Below, in pieces: positions 18,440 to 25,466 of a stretch of DNA of 59,968 bases; the first letter of the stretch is position 1; each line of letters starts with the position of its first letter. The stretch spans positions 1-59,968 of the forward strand of contig PMSU01000197.1 of NCBI GenBank assembly GCA_003168255.1, written 5' to 3'. Origin of the DNA: Actinomycetota bacterium. Lineage in GTDB: Bacteria; Actinomycetota; Actinomycetes; Streptosporangiales; Streptosporangiaceae. A program made the position numbers and the translations under genes. The notes under the pieces were generated by a model. That model was given only the letters and a program-made list of their open reading frames with translations, ran no database searches and was not told where the DNA came from.

Positions 18440-19855
18440 TCAGTATCGGGTGCCTTCGATGTGGCGCGCGGCGATCCTGCCGATCTCCTCGGTCAGGGCC
18501 TGCTCGAATTCGAGGCTGATGTCGGGCGCATGGCTCAGCGCATGTGACAGTTCGTGGAGCACGGTCCCGGCGAATGCCGCGAGTGAACTCAACTGGGCTC
18601 GCTTGATGATGATCTGGCCCTCCGCCTCCTCCCACAGCCCGACGGCCTCCTGGTAACGGCCTTGCATCAGTCGCATGGTTTCGGAAATGAGCACGTCCCT
18701 GACGCGATGAGGGCGCCCGCCTCTGGCGTTGAAGATCGCCGGGAGCTCATCCCATACGCGGCACTCAGCGTCGCTCAGGTCGGCTGGGTCGACAAAGGTG
18801 AACCGGAAGCTGTCCTGCCACTCCCCGCGGTAACGCTCCAAGTCACGCATAGGGTTCCCAAGGGCATCGCGCAGGCCAGGCAGCTTCGCACGGATAGTTT
18901 CCGGGACCACGATGATCTCGTACCCATCGTCCCTGGCCCGCTGGACAAAGTCAGCAGCGATGACCAGTTCGAAGGCCGTGAGAAAAATTACCTCGCTGCG
19001 CGCGTTGAGTTGCTTGCAGGCGTGCAGGCCCACGTCGAGCCACTGGGTTTCATCACGCTGGGAACCTCGCTGATAGTTCTGGAGGTCAGCTATTAAGGCG
19101 TCGATAACTTGGTCGGCGTCACAGGCGAGAAGGATCGCCTTGACACGGTCTGTATAGGCGGCACGGCCGACGTTGCTGCGTTCCCGGTTCAGCGCTCGGC
19201 GCAGTGCCGCGGTAGGCGAGGTGATGTTGTAGGAGAATAGGAAGTTATCTTCTTCCGCGACGCGCAGCCCGTTGACGTAGATGCGCGCCCTGGTCTGCCT
19301 GTCCTTGGGCTGAAGTACTGAGCCGAAGGGAGTGGCGTCTAGTTCCTGGTCTCCGGCGTAGCGCAGGAACAGCGCCTTGGCTTCCTTGATCTGCTCTTCG
19401 CCGAGGGCCGCACCGTGAAGGATAAACTCCGTTCCGGTGCGGCCGGGGTCGTCGGCGTCGCTGATTAGCGCGTGCAGGGTCTGGATGTCGGCAAAGCCGT
19501 GCTTTGCTTGCTTGCCGGTGGTAATGTCACCGTGCGGGGTTTTGATGGTCACGGCAATGTTGTGGCGGTCGAAGGTCGCGAGAGCATCTTTCAGTCCGAC
19601 TCCAAACTTCCCGACGACTTTGCCTGGATGAGCCAGCTTTTCCTGGTTCTCGTTCTGGGTGAGGTGCTCGTAACGAATTCCTCGCCCCCAGTCCCGGACA
19701 TGCCAGCGCCCTTCGGCGTCCTGAAAGATCTCAGGCTCCCTTGTCGTGGTGAGCGCCTGCTCGTCGAGGGCGTTAGCGATCACTTCACGAAGCGCGTGGG
19801 CCAGCGTCCAGTTCTCCAGCACACGCTCGATGTTGAGGTCGAACTCACGAGTCAC
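18440..19855 (-). CDS. GHKL (HSP90-like) ATPase fused to HExxH metallopeptidase motif
   Basis: A 471-residue protein. The N-terminal GHKL ATP site is complete: N-box E24, N28 and D31 in LREVIANALDEQ, then DWGRG at 55-59 and GKFGVGLKD at 82-90. A transducer-like segment follows (RARIYVNGLRVAEEDN), then a middle region I do not recognise. The C-terminus has AGTVLHELSHALSH with HELSH at 434-438 and acidic LEFEQ 11 residues later, a gluzincin-like zinc-protease pattern. The GTG start follows GGAGG at 7 nt, 11 nt after the 142-residue gene. I infer an ATP-gated protease effector or MORC/HSP90-like clamp. The fusion matches no named defence protein I know. Confidence 0.75.
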   Translation of the reverse strand: MTREFDLNIERVLENWTLAHALREVIANALDEQALTTTREPEIFQDAEGRWHVRDWGRGIRYEHLTQNENQEKLAHPGKVVGKFGVGLKDALATFDRHNIAVTIKTPHGDITTGKQAKHGFADIQTLHALISDADDPGRTGTEFILHGAALGEEQIKEAKALFLRYAGDQELDATPFGSVLQPKDRQTRARIYVNGLRVAEEDNFLFSYNITSPTAALRRALNRERSNVGRAAYTDRVKAILLACDADQVIDALIADLQNYQRGSQRDETQWLDVGLHACKQLNARSEVIFLTAFELVIAADFVQRARDDGYEIIVVPETIRAKLPGLRDALGNPMRDLERYRGEWQDSFRFTFVDPADLSDAECRVWDELPAIFNARGGRPHRVRDVLISETMRLMQGRYQEAVGLWEEAEGQIIIKRAQLSSLAAFAGTVLHELSHALSHAPDISLEFEQALTEEIGRIAARHIEGTRY

Positions 19856-19866
19856 GCCGAATCCTC

Positions 19867-20295
19867 CTAGCTCTGGCCCACATGGCCGGTGACCGGCGCC
19901 TGGCCGTCTGATACCGGTCGGGTCGAGTCCGCCGCCATATCGCCGAGGGCAGTAACGAGCGCGGCAACCGAATCGATCCATCCGCCCAGCTCGGCGGCGG
20001 TGGGGGCGAGGTCGTAAGGGTGGTAATGGCAGGCGCTGCTTAGTGCCGCCCACACGTAGTTGACGTCGCCGGATAGGCTGTGATCCAGATATGTGGGCAG
20101 GCAGATGAGTTGCGTTCTCATTGTGCAGCTACACAGGCCCACCGTCGTCGGACTAGCCTTCCAGAGTTCCTCCATCGCCTTCTCCAGCGCCTGCCGGGTG
20201 AGCAGGGCGACGGCGCGGGGCCAGCCGCCGATGGCGGTGGGCGCCTGGCGTTGCAGCATGTCGCGGGTGGCGGCGAGGAGATCGGCCGGAGTCAT
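19867..20295 (-). CDS. Unrecognised 142-residue helical partner protein
   Basis: This small, probably all-helical protein sits between the SMC-like ATPase (4-nt ATGA overlap) and the GHKL gene (11-nt gap). The N-terminal half has WPRAVALLTRQALEKAMEELW. A central LCSCTMRTQLICLPTYL carries three cysteines, and the C-terminal half has YVWAALSSACHYHPYDLAPTAAELGGWI. The helix-rich layout with ARQALE-like and CHxHxYxL blocks is reminiscent of HEPN or adaptor folds, but I cannot find a clear RNase motif. Its position and size resemble the middle component of three-component ABC-ATPase conflict systems. That assignment is inference. Confidence 0.6.
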   Translation of the reverse strand: MTPADLLAATRDMLQRQAPTAIGGWPRAVALLTRQALEKAMEELWKASPTTVGLCSCTMRTQLICLPTYLDHSLSGDVNYVWAALSSACHYHPYDLAPTAAELGGWIDSVAALVTALGDMAADSTRPVSDGQAPVTGHVGQS

Positions 20296-22790
20296 GGCAG
20301 CTTCTCGCGGATCAGGCTGGTGAGCGCGCGGGCCTCGTTGACCAAGGGCTGCAGCGGCCCATGGTGCTCGTGGTGAGCACCCTTGTTCAGGGTCTTGTAT
20401 GTGTCCGCGGCTGCCCGCCGCCAGTTATCCAGGCGTGGCAGCACGTCGCCGCCCCTGGCCGCGTTGCCGAACATGGCCAGGGCCGCCTTCTTGTTAAGAG
20501 TGTCGGCGGCCTCAATCGCTGCCTCTACCTGTGCGTGTCGCTGGCCGGCGCGGAGCTGCGTGCGGCGGATCGCCTCAGTGAACGCTGCCTCGACCGCCAG
20601 GCGGCACAACCCAGGAGCCACCCTGGCCGCGACCTTGGGGGGTATGTGGGGGTCAGCGCACAGGTCGTACGCGTCCTTGAGCTGTCGTTCCACTGGGGTG
20701 AGGCCTGGCCGGATCTCGACGACTGAGCCGGGCCGCCGGGTGACCTCCAGGATCCGGGCGGCGATGCCGAGCCGCCGCACAGCTTCGGGGAGCCGGTCGT
20801 CGTGGGTGAACACCAGTACCTGGCGCGACCGCGACACGTCTTCCAGCACGCGGGCGAGTCCGTCAACCTTGGCCGGATCCATCGCCTGGACCGGGTCATC
20901 GATGACCAGGAACCGGAATGGGCTGGCCGCAATGGTGGCGCGGGGCAGGAAGATGCTCAGCGCGAGCGCGTTAACCTCGCCCTGGCTCATGACACCTAGC
21001 GCGGTCCCGGGTGAGCCGTCGACGGTCACTTTCACATCCACCTTGCGCTGGGGGCCGCTGCCCGACAGGCGAATTGAGCCGAGATCCACGTTGCTCTCCT
21101 GGCGCAGCCGCGACCAGATCGTGCGGGCCTGTTCCCCCAGCGGTGCCAGCCTGTCGTTGCGGATGTCATCGGTGGCACCCTTCAACCAGCGGATCGCAGC
21201 CTTCAAATCGGGAACCGCCTGTGCGGCGCCTTCGGCATCTTGCGCGCGTGAGCACCACGCCACCGTCTCTTTGGCAACCGGCGCCCAGCGGTCCTCCCGT
21301 GCCCGAAGTTCGCTTCCCGCCGAAGAGGTCAGTGCGGTCACCGTCAGGGATAGCTCCGGCCAGGCCCGCCCGACGTGATCGGCGAGCCGCCGGAACCCTT
21401 CCGGACCGTCGGCGTCGGGGTGCTTCACCCAGCCCGCCCACGCCAGCCGTGCGTGCTCGGGGTCGGCTCCTCCAACTGGGGTTCCTGTGAGCACCACAGG
21501 GATTGGCAAGAACAACTCGTGGGCCTTCTTCTGCGCCGCAGATGCCTCGGCATGTGCCTGGTCGGCTCGCGCGGCCTGGGCCTTTTGCCGTGTGATCTCC
21601 TTCTCGGTCTGCGTTCGCCACTGCTCGTCCAGTGCTCCGCTACGCCCGCATACCGGGCACGCTCCAGGACCGTGCGCGTGATAGTGCTGGAGAGCCGAGC
21701 TGAGCAACTTCGTAAGCGCTAGCGCCCGGCCCGCTTCCGATTCAGCGATTTCAGCTAGCTCGTCGGCAGCGGCGCGTAGCCCGGCAGCCGCTTCCTTGAT
21801 CTGTTGTTCGGTCGGCACGGTGAGCTGGCTGAGCAGGCGCAACCGGCCGACCTCGCCGTCCGGCTGCACGGCTGGCGCGCCCGTGGCTACTGACAAGGCA
21901 TCCTGAAGGCCGCGTTTCTTAGCGGTCAGCGCTTCGTAGCACGCCGTCGCTCGTTCGTCGTCAACGGAGCCGAGCCGTTCTAGTAAGGCGGGCAGGTCTG
22001 CGTTGACCTCCTTCAGGCCGTCCTCTCGCTCTTTGCGTGCTGCAGCGAGACGTTTCTCAGTCGCGGTGAGATCTTCAAGCCCGAGAACGGAGGACAGCAG
22101 GTCATACAGGTGCGACGGACCGCTAAGAAAAGCCTCCAACTCTGAGTGCGATAGGAACGGCCGATAGGTCACAAGCGCTTCACGCCAGCCCAGGTGATCA
22201 AGTTCCGCGTGCTTTCCCCCGTGGACTTGGGCTACCGCGTGCGATTCGCCGAGGGCAGCACCGCTGTCCCATGATCGTTCCACGACTGCCGAGCCAGCCT
22301 CTTCGACCACCAACCCCGCGGACAGGCAGACCGGGTCTGGGGCGTGGAGGTTGCGCCAACTGTCACGCCACGCCGAGCTGAGTTCCTGCCAGCGCCTAAG
22401 ATTTCCAGTCAGCAGCACTTCAAGCCCGTCGGCGAAACTGGATTTACCGCTGCCGTTGCGTCCCATAATTACCGTCAAGCCTGGACCCGGCTCCAGTTCT
22501 AGCCTTGCGGTCGGCCCCACGCCACGAAATCCGGTTACCGCGATCGATCGCAGGTATGCGCCAACTGGCTCCGCATGAGGCTGGGCGGCCTCCCGTTCGT
22601 TCTCTACTCGTTCGTCGCCACATAGCGTGGCGGTCAGCGCGGTGCCGCTTTCACACGCAGCGAGAAGTAACGAGGCCGCTTGTTCCGCGAGTGGTACCTG
22701 GTCCAGCCTCATAAGCACGACGTCTAGCAACTTGTCGTCCACTACAGCCCCCGAGTCACACACAGCGATCCAGCAAATATCTTCTACCAC
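20292..22790 (-). CDS. SMC/Rad50-like ABC ATPase with zinc-hook motif
   Basis: An 832-residue P-loop ATPase of the RecF/SMC/Rad50 class. After a 77-residue N-terminal extension come SIAVTGFRG and Walker A GRNGSGKS (110-117). A helical, charged region (240-360) leads to CPVCG at 378-382, a zinc-hook-like apex, and a second helical arm (390-425). The C-terminal ATPase half has MSQGE (601-605) as ABC signature, Walker B FLVIDDP (627-633) and FTHDD (661-665). The last 130 residues form a helical domain with LNKGAHHEHH, reminiscent of HEPN-type helical domains. It is the first gene of the operon; the GTG start at 22790 is the longest frame. Probable sensor or clamp on DNA ends or foreign nucleic acid. 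Confidence 0.85.
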   Translation of the reverse strand: MVEDICWIAVCDSGAVVDDKLLDVVLMRLDQVPLAEQAASLLLAACESGTALTATLCGDERVENEREAAQPHAEPVGAYLRSIAVTGFRGVGPTARLELEPGPGLTVIMGRNGSGKSSFADGLEVLLTGNLRRWQELSSAWRDSWRNLHAPDPVCLSAGLVVEEAGSAVVERSWDSGAALGESHAVAQVHGGKHAELDHLGWREALVTYRPFLSHSELEAFLSGPSHLYDLLSSVLGLEDLTATEKRLAAARKEREDGLKEVNADLPALLERLGSVDDERATACYEALTAKKRGLQDALSVATGAPAVQPDGEVGRLRLLSQLTVPTEQQIKEAAAGLRAAADELAEIAESEAGRALALTKLLSSALQHYHAHGPGACPVCGRSGALDEQWRTQTEKEITRQKAQAARADQAHAEASAAQKKAHELFLPIPVVLTGTPVGGADPEHARLAWAGWVKHPDADGPEGFRRLADHVGRAWPELSLTVTALTSSAGSELRAREDRWAPVAKETVAWCSRAQDAEGAAQAVPDLKAAIRWLKGATDDIRNDRLAPLGEQARTIWSRLRQESNVDLGSIRLSGSGPQRKVDVKVTVDGSPGTALGVMSQGEVNALALSIFLPRATIAASPFRFLVIDDPVQAMDPAKVDGLARVLEDVSRSRQVLVFTHDDRLPEAVRRLGIAARILEVTRRPGSVVEIRPGLTPVERQLKDAYDLCADPHIPPKVAARVAPGLCRLAVEAAFTEAIRRTQLRAGQRHAQVEAAIEAADTLNKKAALAMFGNAARGGDVLPRLDNWRRAAADTYKTLNKGAHHEHHGPLQPLVNEARALTSLIREKLP

Positions 22791-22851
22791 CAGATCCCGC
22801 CAACCGCATCACACTCTGCGAAACAGCGAAATAAGCCGGCTCTCAAGAACG

Positions 22852-23010
22852 TCACAATCCAGTAACAGGCTTACCCGCGCCGTTGGGCCCGAGCAGCCCG
22901 TACACGGTGCCGACCGGGACGGTCAGGTCGAGCCCGCGCAGCGCCTCGGTGCGCCGGTACCGCTTATGCAGGCCTTGTGCGACGATCGCGAGGTCATCGT
23001 CTGTTGCCAT
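22852..23010 (-). pseudogene. DrrA-like ATPase, N-terminal fragment
   Basis: A 52-codon frame beginning MATDDDLAIVAQGL and running through RYRRTEALRGLDL to YGLLGPNGAGK. It then diverges after the P-loop lysine into island sequence and stops four codons later. It completes the fragment at 16924-17796: joined at GAGK the two give a full DrrA of about 330 residues. It retains its original start and lies directly downstream of the twin TetR operators. The defence-like ATPase gene begins 61 bp beyond its stop on the same strand. Confidence 0.88.
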
Positions 23011-23020
23011 CAGCCCCTCC

Positions 23021-23084
23021 ACTAGGTACGTTGTACGCAGTTATTGAGAGGACCTTAGCAAACTAGGTACATTGTACGCAACTA
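23021..23084. promoter_or_regulatory. Twin TetR operators in divergent promoter
   Basis: Two direct copies of ACTAGGTACRTTGTACGCA start at 23021 and 23062, 41 bp apart (four helical turns). Each contains an 11-bp near-palindrome GTACRTTGTAC (23026-23036 and 23067-23077). They fill the gap between the drrA leader (minus) and the tetR start at 23100 (plus). This is the layout for a TetR repressor controlling itself and a divergent exporter. Since the insertion, the minus-strand output could feed the island operon. Confidence 0.8.
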
Positions 23085-23099
23085 GCTGAGTGAGGTGAG

Positions 23100-23852
23100 A
23101 TGGAACCGGCACGCGAGAAGGACCCGCAGTCCCTCCCGGTGATCTGGATGCTGCCCGACCGCCCGGCCCGGGGGCCCCGGCCGGCCCACAGCCGGGGCGA
23201 GATCGCCGCGGTAGCCATCAAGATCGCTGACACCGGCGGGATCGACGCGGTGACCATGCGGCGGGTCGCGGCCGAAATCGGCTGCGGCACCATGTCGCTC
23301 TACCGGTACGTGCCGACCAAGGACCACCTGTTCGACCTCATGATCGACGCGGCGGCCGGCGAGGTGGAGCCGCCGGCCCGCCCGTCCGGGGACTGGCGCG
23401 CCGACTTGCGGATGGTCGCCCAGGTGCACCGCGCGATGCTGCTGCGCCATCCCTGGCTGACCGCGCTTCAGGCAGGCAGGCCGTCATTCGGCCCGAACAG
23501 CCTGCGGGCGCTGGAATTCGCGCTCAGCGTGCTGGACCTGCTTGGCCTGACCATCGACCAGATGCTCATCATGGTCGACACGCTGATCGCCTTCGTCCGC
23601 GGCGCCGCAGTCAGCGAGCTCGCTGAGCAGGAGGCGCAGCGCCGCACCGGGCTTAACGAGCGACAGTGGCAGGCCTCGCTCGCGCCCTACGTCAGGACGC
23701 TGATGGAAAGCGGCAAGTACCCGATGTTCAACCGGGTCATCGCGGATGCCGGGCAGCCGCACAGCGACGCGGGCTCCGACTACCACTTTGGGGTGCGCCT
23801 GGAGCGGGTCCTCGACGGCCTCGCGGCCGGCCTTCCCGCGCCGCCGGGCTAG
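23100..23852 (+). CDS. TetR-family repressor
   Basis: A 250-residue regulator with an ATG start after GAGGTGAG. The N-terminal helix-turn-helix is clear (SRGEIAAVAIKIADTGGIDAVTMRRVAAEIG, then SLYRYVPTKDHLFDLMID). The C-terminal ligand domain belongs to the TetR_C group with YVRTLMESGKYPMFNRVI. Its stop overlaps the atl stop by 4 nt (convergent). It should bind the two GTAC-based operators upstream and release on a drug-like ligand of the DrrAB-type exporter, which is now broken. Confidence 0.92.
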   Translation: MEPAREKDPQSLPVIWMLPDRPARGPRPAHSRGEIAAVAIKIADTGGIDAVTMRRVAAEIGCGTMSLYRYVPTKDHLFDLMIDAAAGEVEPPARPSGDWRADLRMVAQVHRAMLLRHPWLTALQAGRPSFGPNSLRALEFALSVLDLLGLTIDQMLIMVDTLIAFVRGAAVSELAEQEAQRRTGLNERQWQASLAPYVRTLMESGKYPMFNRVIADAGQPHSDAGSDYHFGVRLERVLDGLAAGLPAPPG

Positions 23853-24187
23853 TCAGGCCAGCGGGCGAGTCGCATGTTCACTCTTACCGGCGATTCAGCC
23901 GAACGCAGCGGCGTACCCTCGTTGCGATAACGGGCCAGCGCGGCGCGCTCGTGACCTGGCGCCGGCGTACCGTCGGCATGGATCACCCGCCACCAGGCGA
24001 CGCCGCCGCCCCACAGTGCCATCACCCGCCCTACCTGGCGCGGGCCGCCCTCGCCGAGGTATTCGGCGATGTCACCGTAGGACATCACCCGGCCAGCCGG
24101 GATGGCGTCTACCACGTCGAGGACCCGGCTTGCGAACCCGTCGAGCTCACCGCGGGGCGCGCCATCAGCCACAGTCACCGTCGGCAC
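23849..24187 (-). CDS. Alkyltransferase-like (ATL) DNA-repair protein
   Basis: A 112-residue protein of the O6-alkylguanine transferase fold. It keeps the DNA-binding helix (GRVMSYGDIAEYLGEGGPRQVGRVM). The active-site PCHRV is replaced by WWRVI, so the methyl-accepting cysteine is missing. That is the hallmark of ATL proteins, which bind alkylated guanine and hand the lesion to nucleotide excision repair. M. tuberculosis has a comparable gene (Rv3204) between adnA and moeZ, matching the core synteny here. Confidence 0.9.
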   Translation of the reverse strand: MPTVTVADGAPRGELDGFASRVLDVVDAIPAGRVMSYGDIAEYLGEGGPRQVGRVMALWGGGVAWWRVIHADGTPAPGHERAALARYRNEGTPLRSAESPVRVNMRLARWPD

Positions 24188-24224
24188 TGGCTGTCGGCTG
24201 GCTCCGTTCGGAAAATCCTGCTTT

Positions 24225-25466
24225 TCATCCGGTGCCGGGCCGGAACCTGCGCAGCACGATGATCCTGGTCACCGCGGCAACGGCGAGGGCCAGCGAGGTG
24301 AACGCGAGCAGCGCGAACAGGATGAGCATCTCGTCGCCGCGCTTGAAGATGGGGGCCGGCGGAACGGCAGCGCTGCCGCCGCCGAAGTGGATCGCGAGCG
24401 GCAATCCCGCCGCGGCGGCCGGATCAGCCGCCAGCCGCCGGGCCGCCGCCAGAGCCGCGGCCGCGTCCACGGTGCCGAACCCGACACTGTCGTCGTATCC
24501 GCCGGGCGGACGGTTCTGGGTGCTTGACCTCAGGGCGGTCGCGACGAGCGCGACCGATAGCCGCGGGTAGGCGGCCTTGATCAAGGCGGCCACGCCGGCG
24601 GTGAGCGCGCACGCCGGGCTGGTGCCGCTGACCAGCCAGTACGCTCCGTCCCTGCCCTGTGCGGGCACGTTGACGCCCGGCGCGGCCAGTTGCACGGAGA
24701 GGTTGTCGCTGGAGAAGCCCGCGGCCACGGCGTCCTGGCCCACCGCGGCGACCCCGATCACGCCGGGGTAGTCGGCCGGGAACGAGTAGGGGGCGTGCGC
24801 GGCGGCGGATCGCCCAGAGTTGCCCGCCGAGGCCAGCACGACGACGTTGTGGTCATAGGCGTATTGCAGGGCGGACCGGACCGGGCGGCTTGGCCCGCCA
24901 TACCCGATCGACATGCTGATCACGCCGGCCCCGTGCACGACCGCGTAGCGGATGCCGGTCGCCAGGGACTGCTGGACGCGGGCGGTCGGCTCCCGCTGGT
25001 ACCTGCGGTACCCGGGATCGCTCGGGTCGGTGATCACCCTGATGGACAGCACCTTCGACTGCGGCGCGATGCCGAGGATGCCGCTGTCGCCGTCGTGGCC
25101 GTGCCCGGCGATGAGGGAGGCCATCCAGGTGCCGTGCTGGCCCCAGTTCGGGTTGGACGGCGACGTACCGACCCCGGTGTAATCGGGGCCGGTGATGACC
25201 GAGCCGGTCAGGTCAGAAACGTCGGGGTTGACCCCGCTGTCGATGACCGCCACGGTCACCCCGGCGCCCTGGGTCACCGTCCAGGCAGCCGGGGCGTTGA
25301 GCATGTCCAGAACCCACTGCTGCGCATCCCGGGGCTGATCGGACTGGGCCGCTCTGGCCGGCGTCGCAGGCCCGGCCGCGATCGTCAGTCCGGCGGGCAG
25401 CAGCAGCGCCAGCATCCCCAGGATCGCCAGGCTGATTGCCCGCGCGCGTGACTTCCTGGTCAGCAT
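24225..25466 (-). CDS. Mycosin-like subtilisin, membrane anchored
   Basis: A 413-residue S8 serine protease. A signal/anchor segment at 11-40 ends in ATPARAA. The catalytic triad is D76 (AVIDSG), H111 (GQHGTWMAS) and S283 (SGTSPACALTAG), with N216 of SAGNSG as oxyanion residue. A C-terminal membrane helix (LFALLAFTSLALAVAAVT) is followed by a basic tail. This is the layout of type VII secretion mycosins. The start is the ATG in ATGCTGA overlapping the upstream stop by 7 nt, favouring coupling over a start six codons earlier. No other ESX gene is in the window, so it may serve an envelope-maturation role. Confidence 0.88.
   Translation of the reverse strand: MLTRKSRARAISLAILGMLALLLPAGLTIAAGPATPARAAQSDQPRDAQQWVLDMLNAPAAWTVTQGAGVTVAVIDSGVNPDVSDLTGSVITGPDYTGVGTSPSNPNWGQHGTWMASLIAGHGHDGDSGILGIAPQSKVLSIRVITDPSDPGYRRYQREPTARVQQSLATGIRYAVVHGAGVISMSIGYGGPSRPVRSALQYAYDHNVVVLASAGNSGRSAAAHAPYSFPADYPGVIGVAAVGQDAVAAGFSSDNLSVQLAAPGVNVPAQGRDGAYWLVSGTSPACALTAGVAALIKAAYPRLSVALVATALRSSTQNRPPGGYDDSVGFGTVDAAAALAAARRLAADPAAAAGLPLAIHFGGGSAAVPPAPIFKRGDEMLILFALLAFTSLALAVAAVTRIIVLRRFRPGTG

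Larger units (their letters stand above)
17797..22875. mobile_element. Defence-like island nested in drrA
   Basis: About 5.08 kb separates the two halves of the DrrA reading frame. Reading inward, both ends start GGTAAGC (17797-17803 on plus; 22875-22869 on minus), and 10 of the first 12 bases agree. Both ends also carry a subterminal TTGTGAC (17807-17813 and 22857-22851). The flanks CGCCCC (17791-17796) and CGCGCC (22876-22881) match at 5 of 6 bases, as an aged target duplication would. No transposase, integrase or tRNA site is present, so the mechanism is unknown. The cargo is a toxin-antitoxin pair and a convergent three-gene ATPase operon. The ATPase genes look visibly less GC-rich than the flanks. 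Confidence 0.7.

Noticed and set aside
17797..22875. Conventional integrative element or transposon
   Set aside because: No integrase, transposase, relaxase or tRNA attachment site is visible, so I call it only an island with repeat-like ends.
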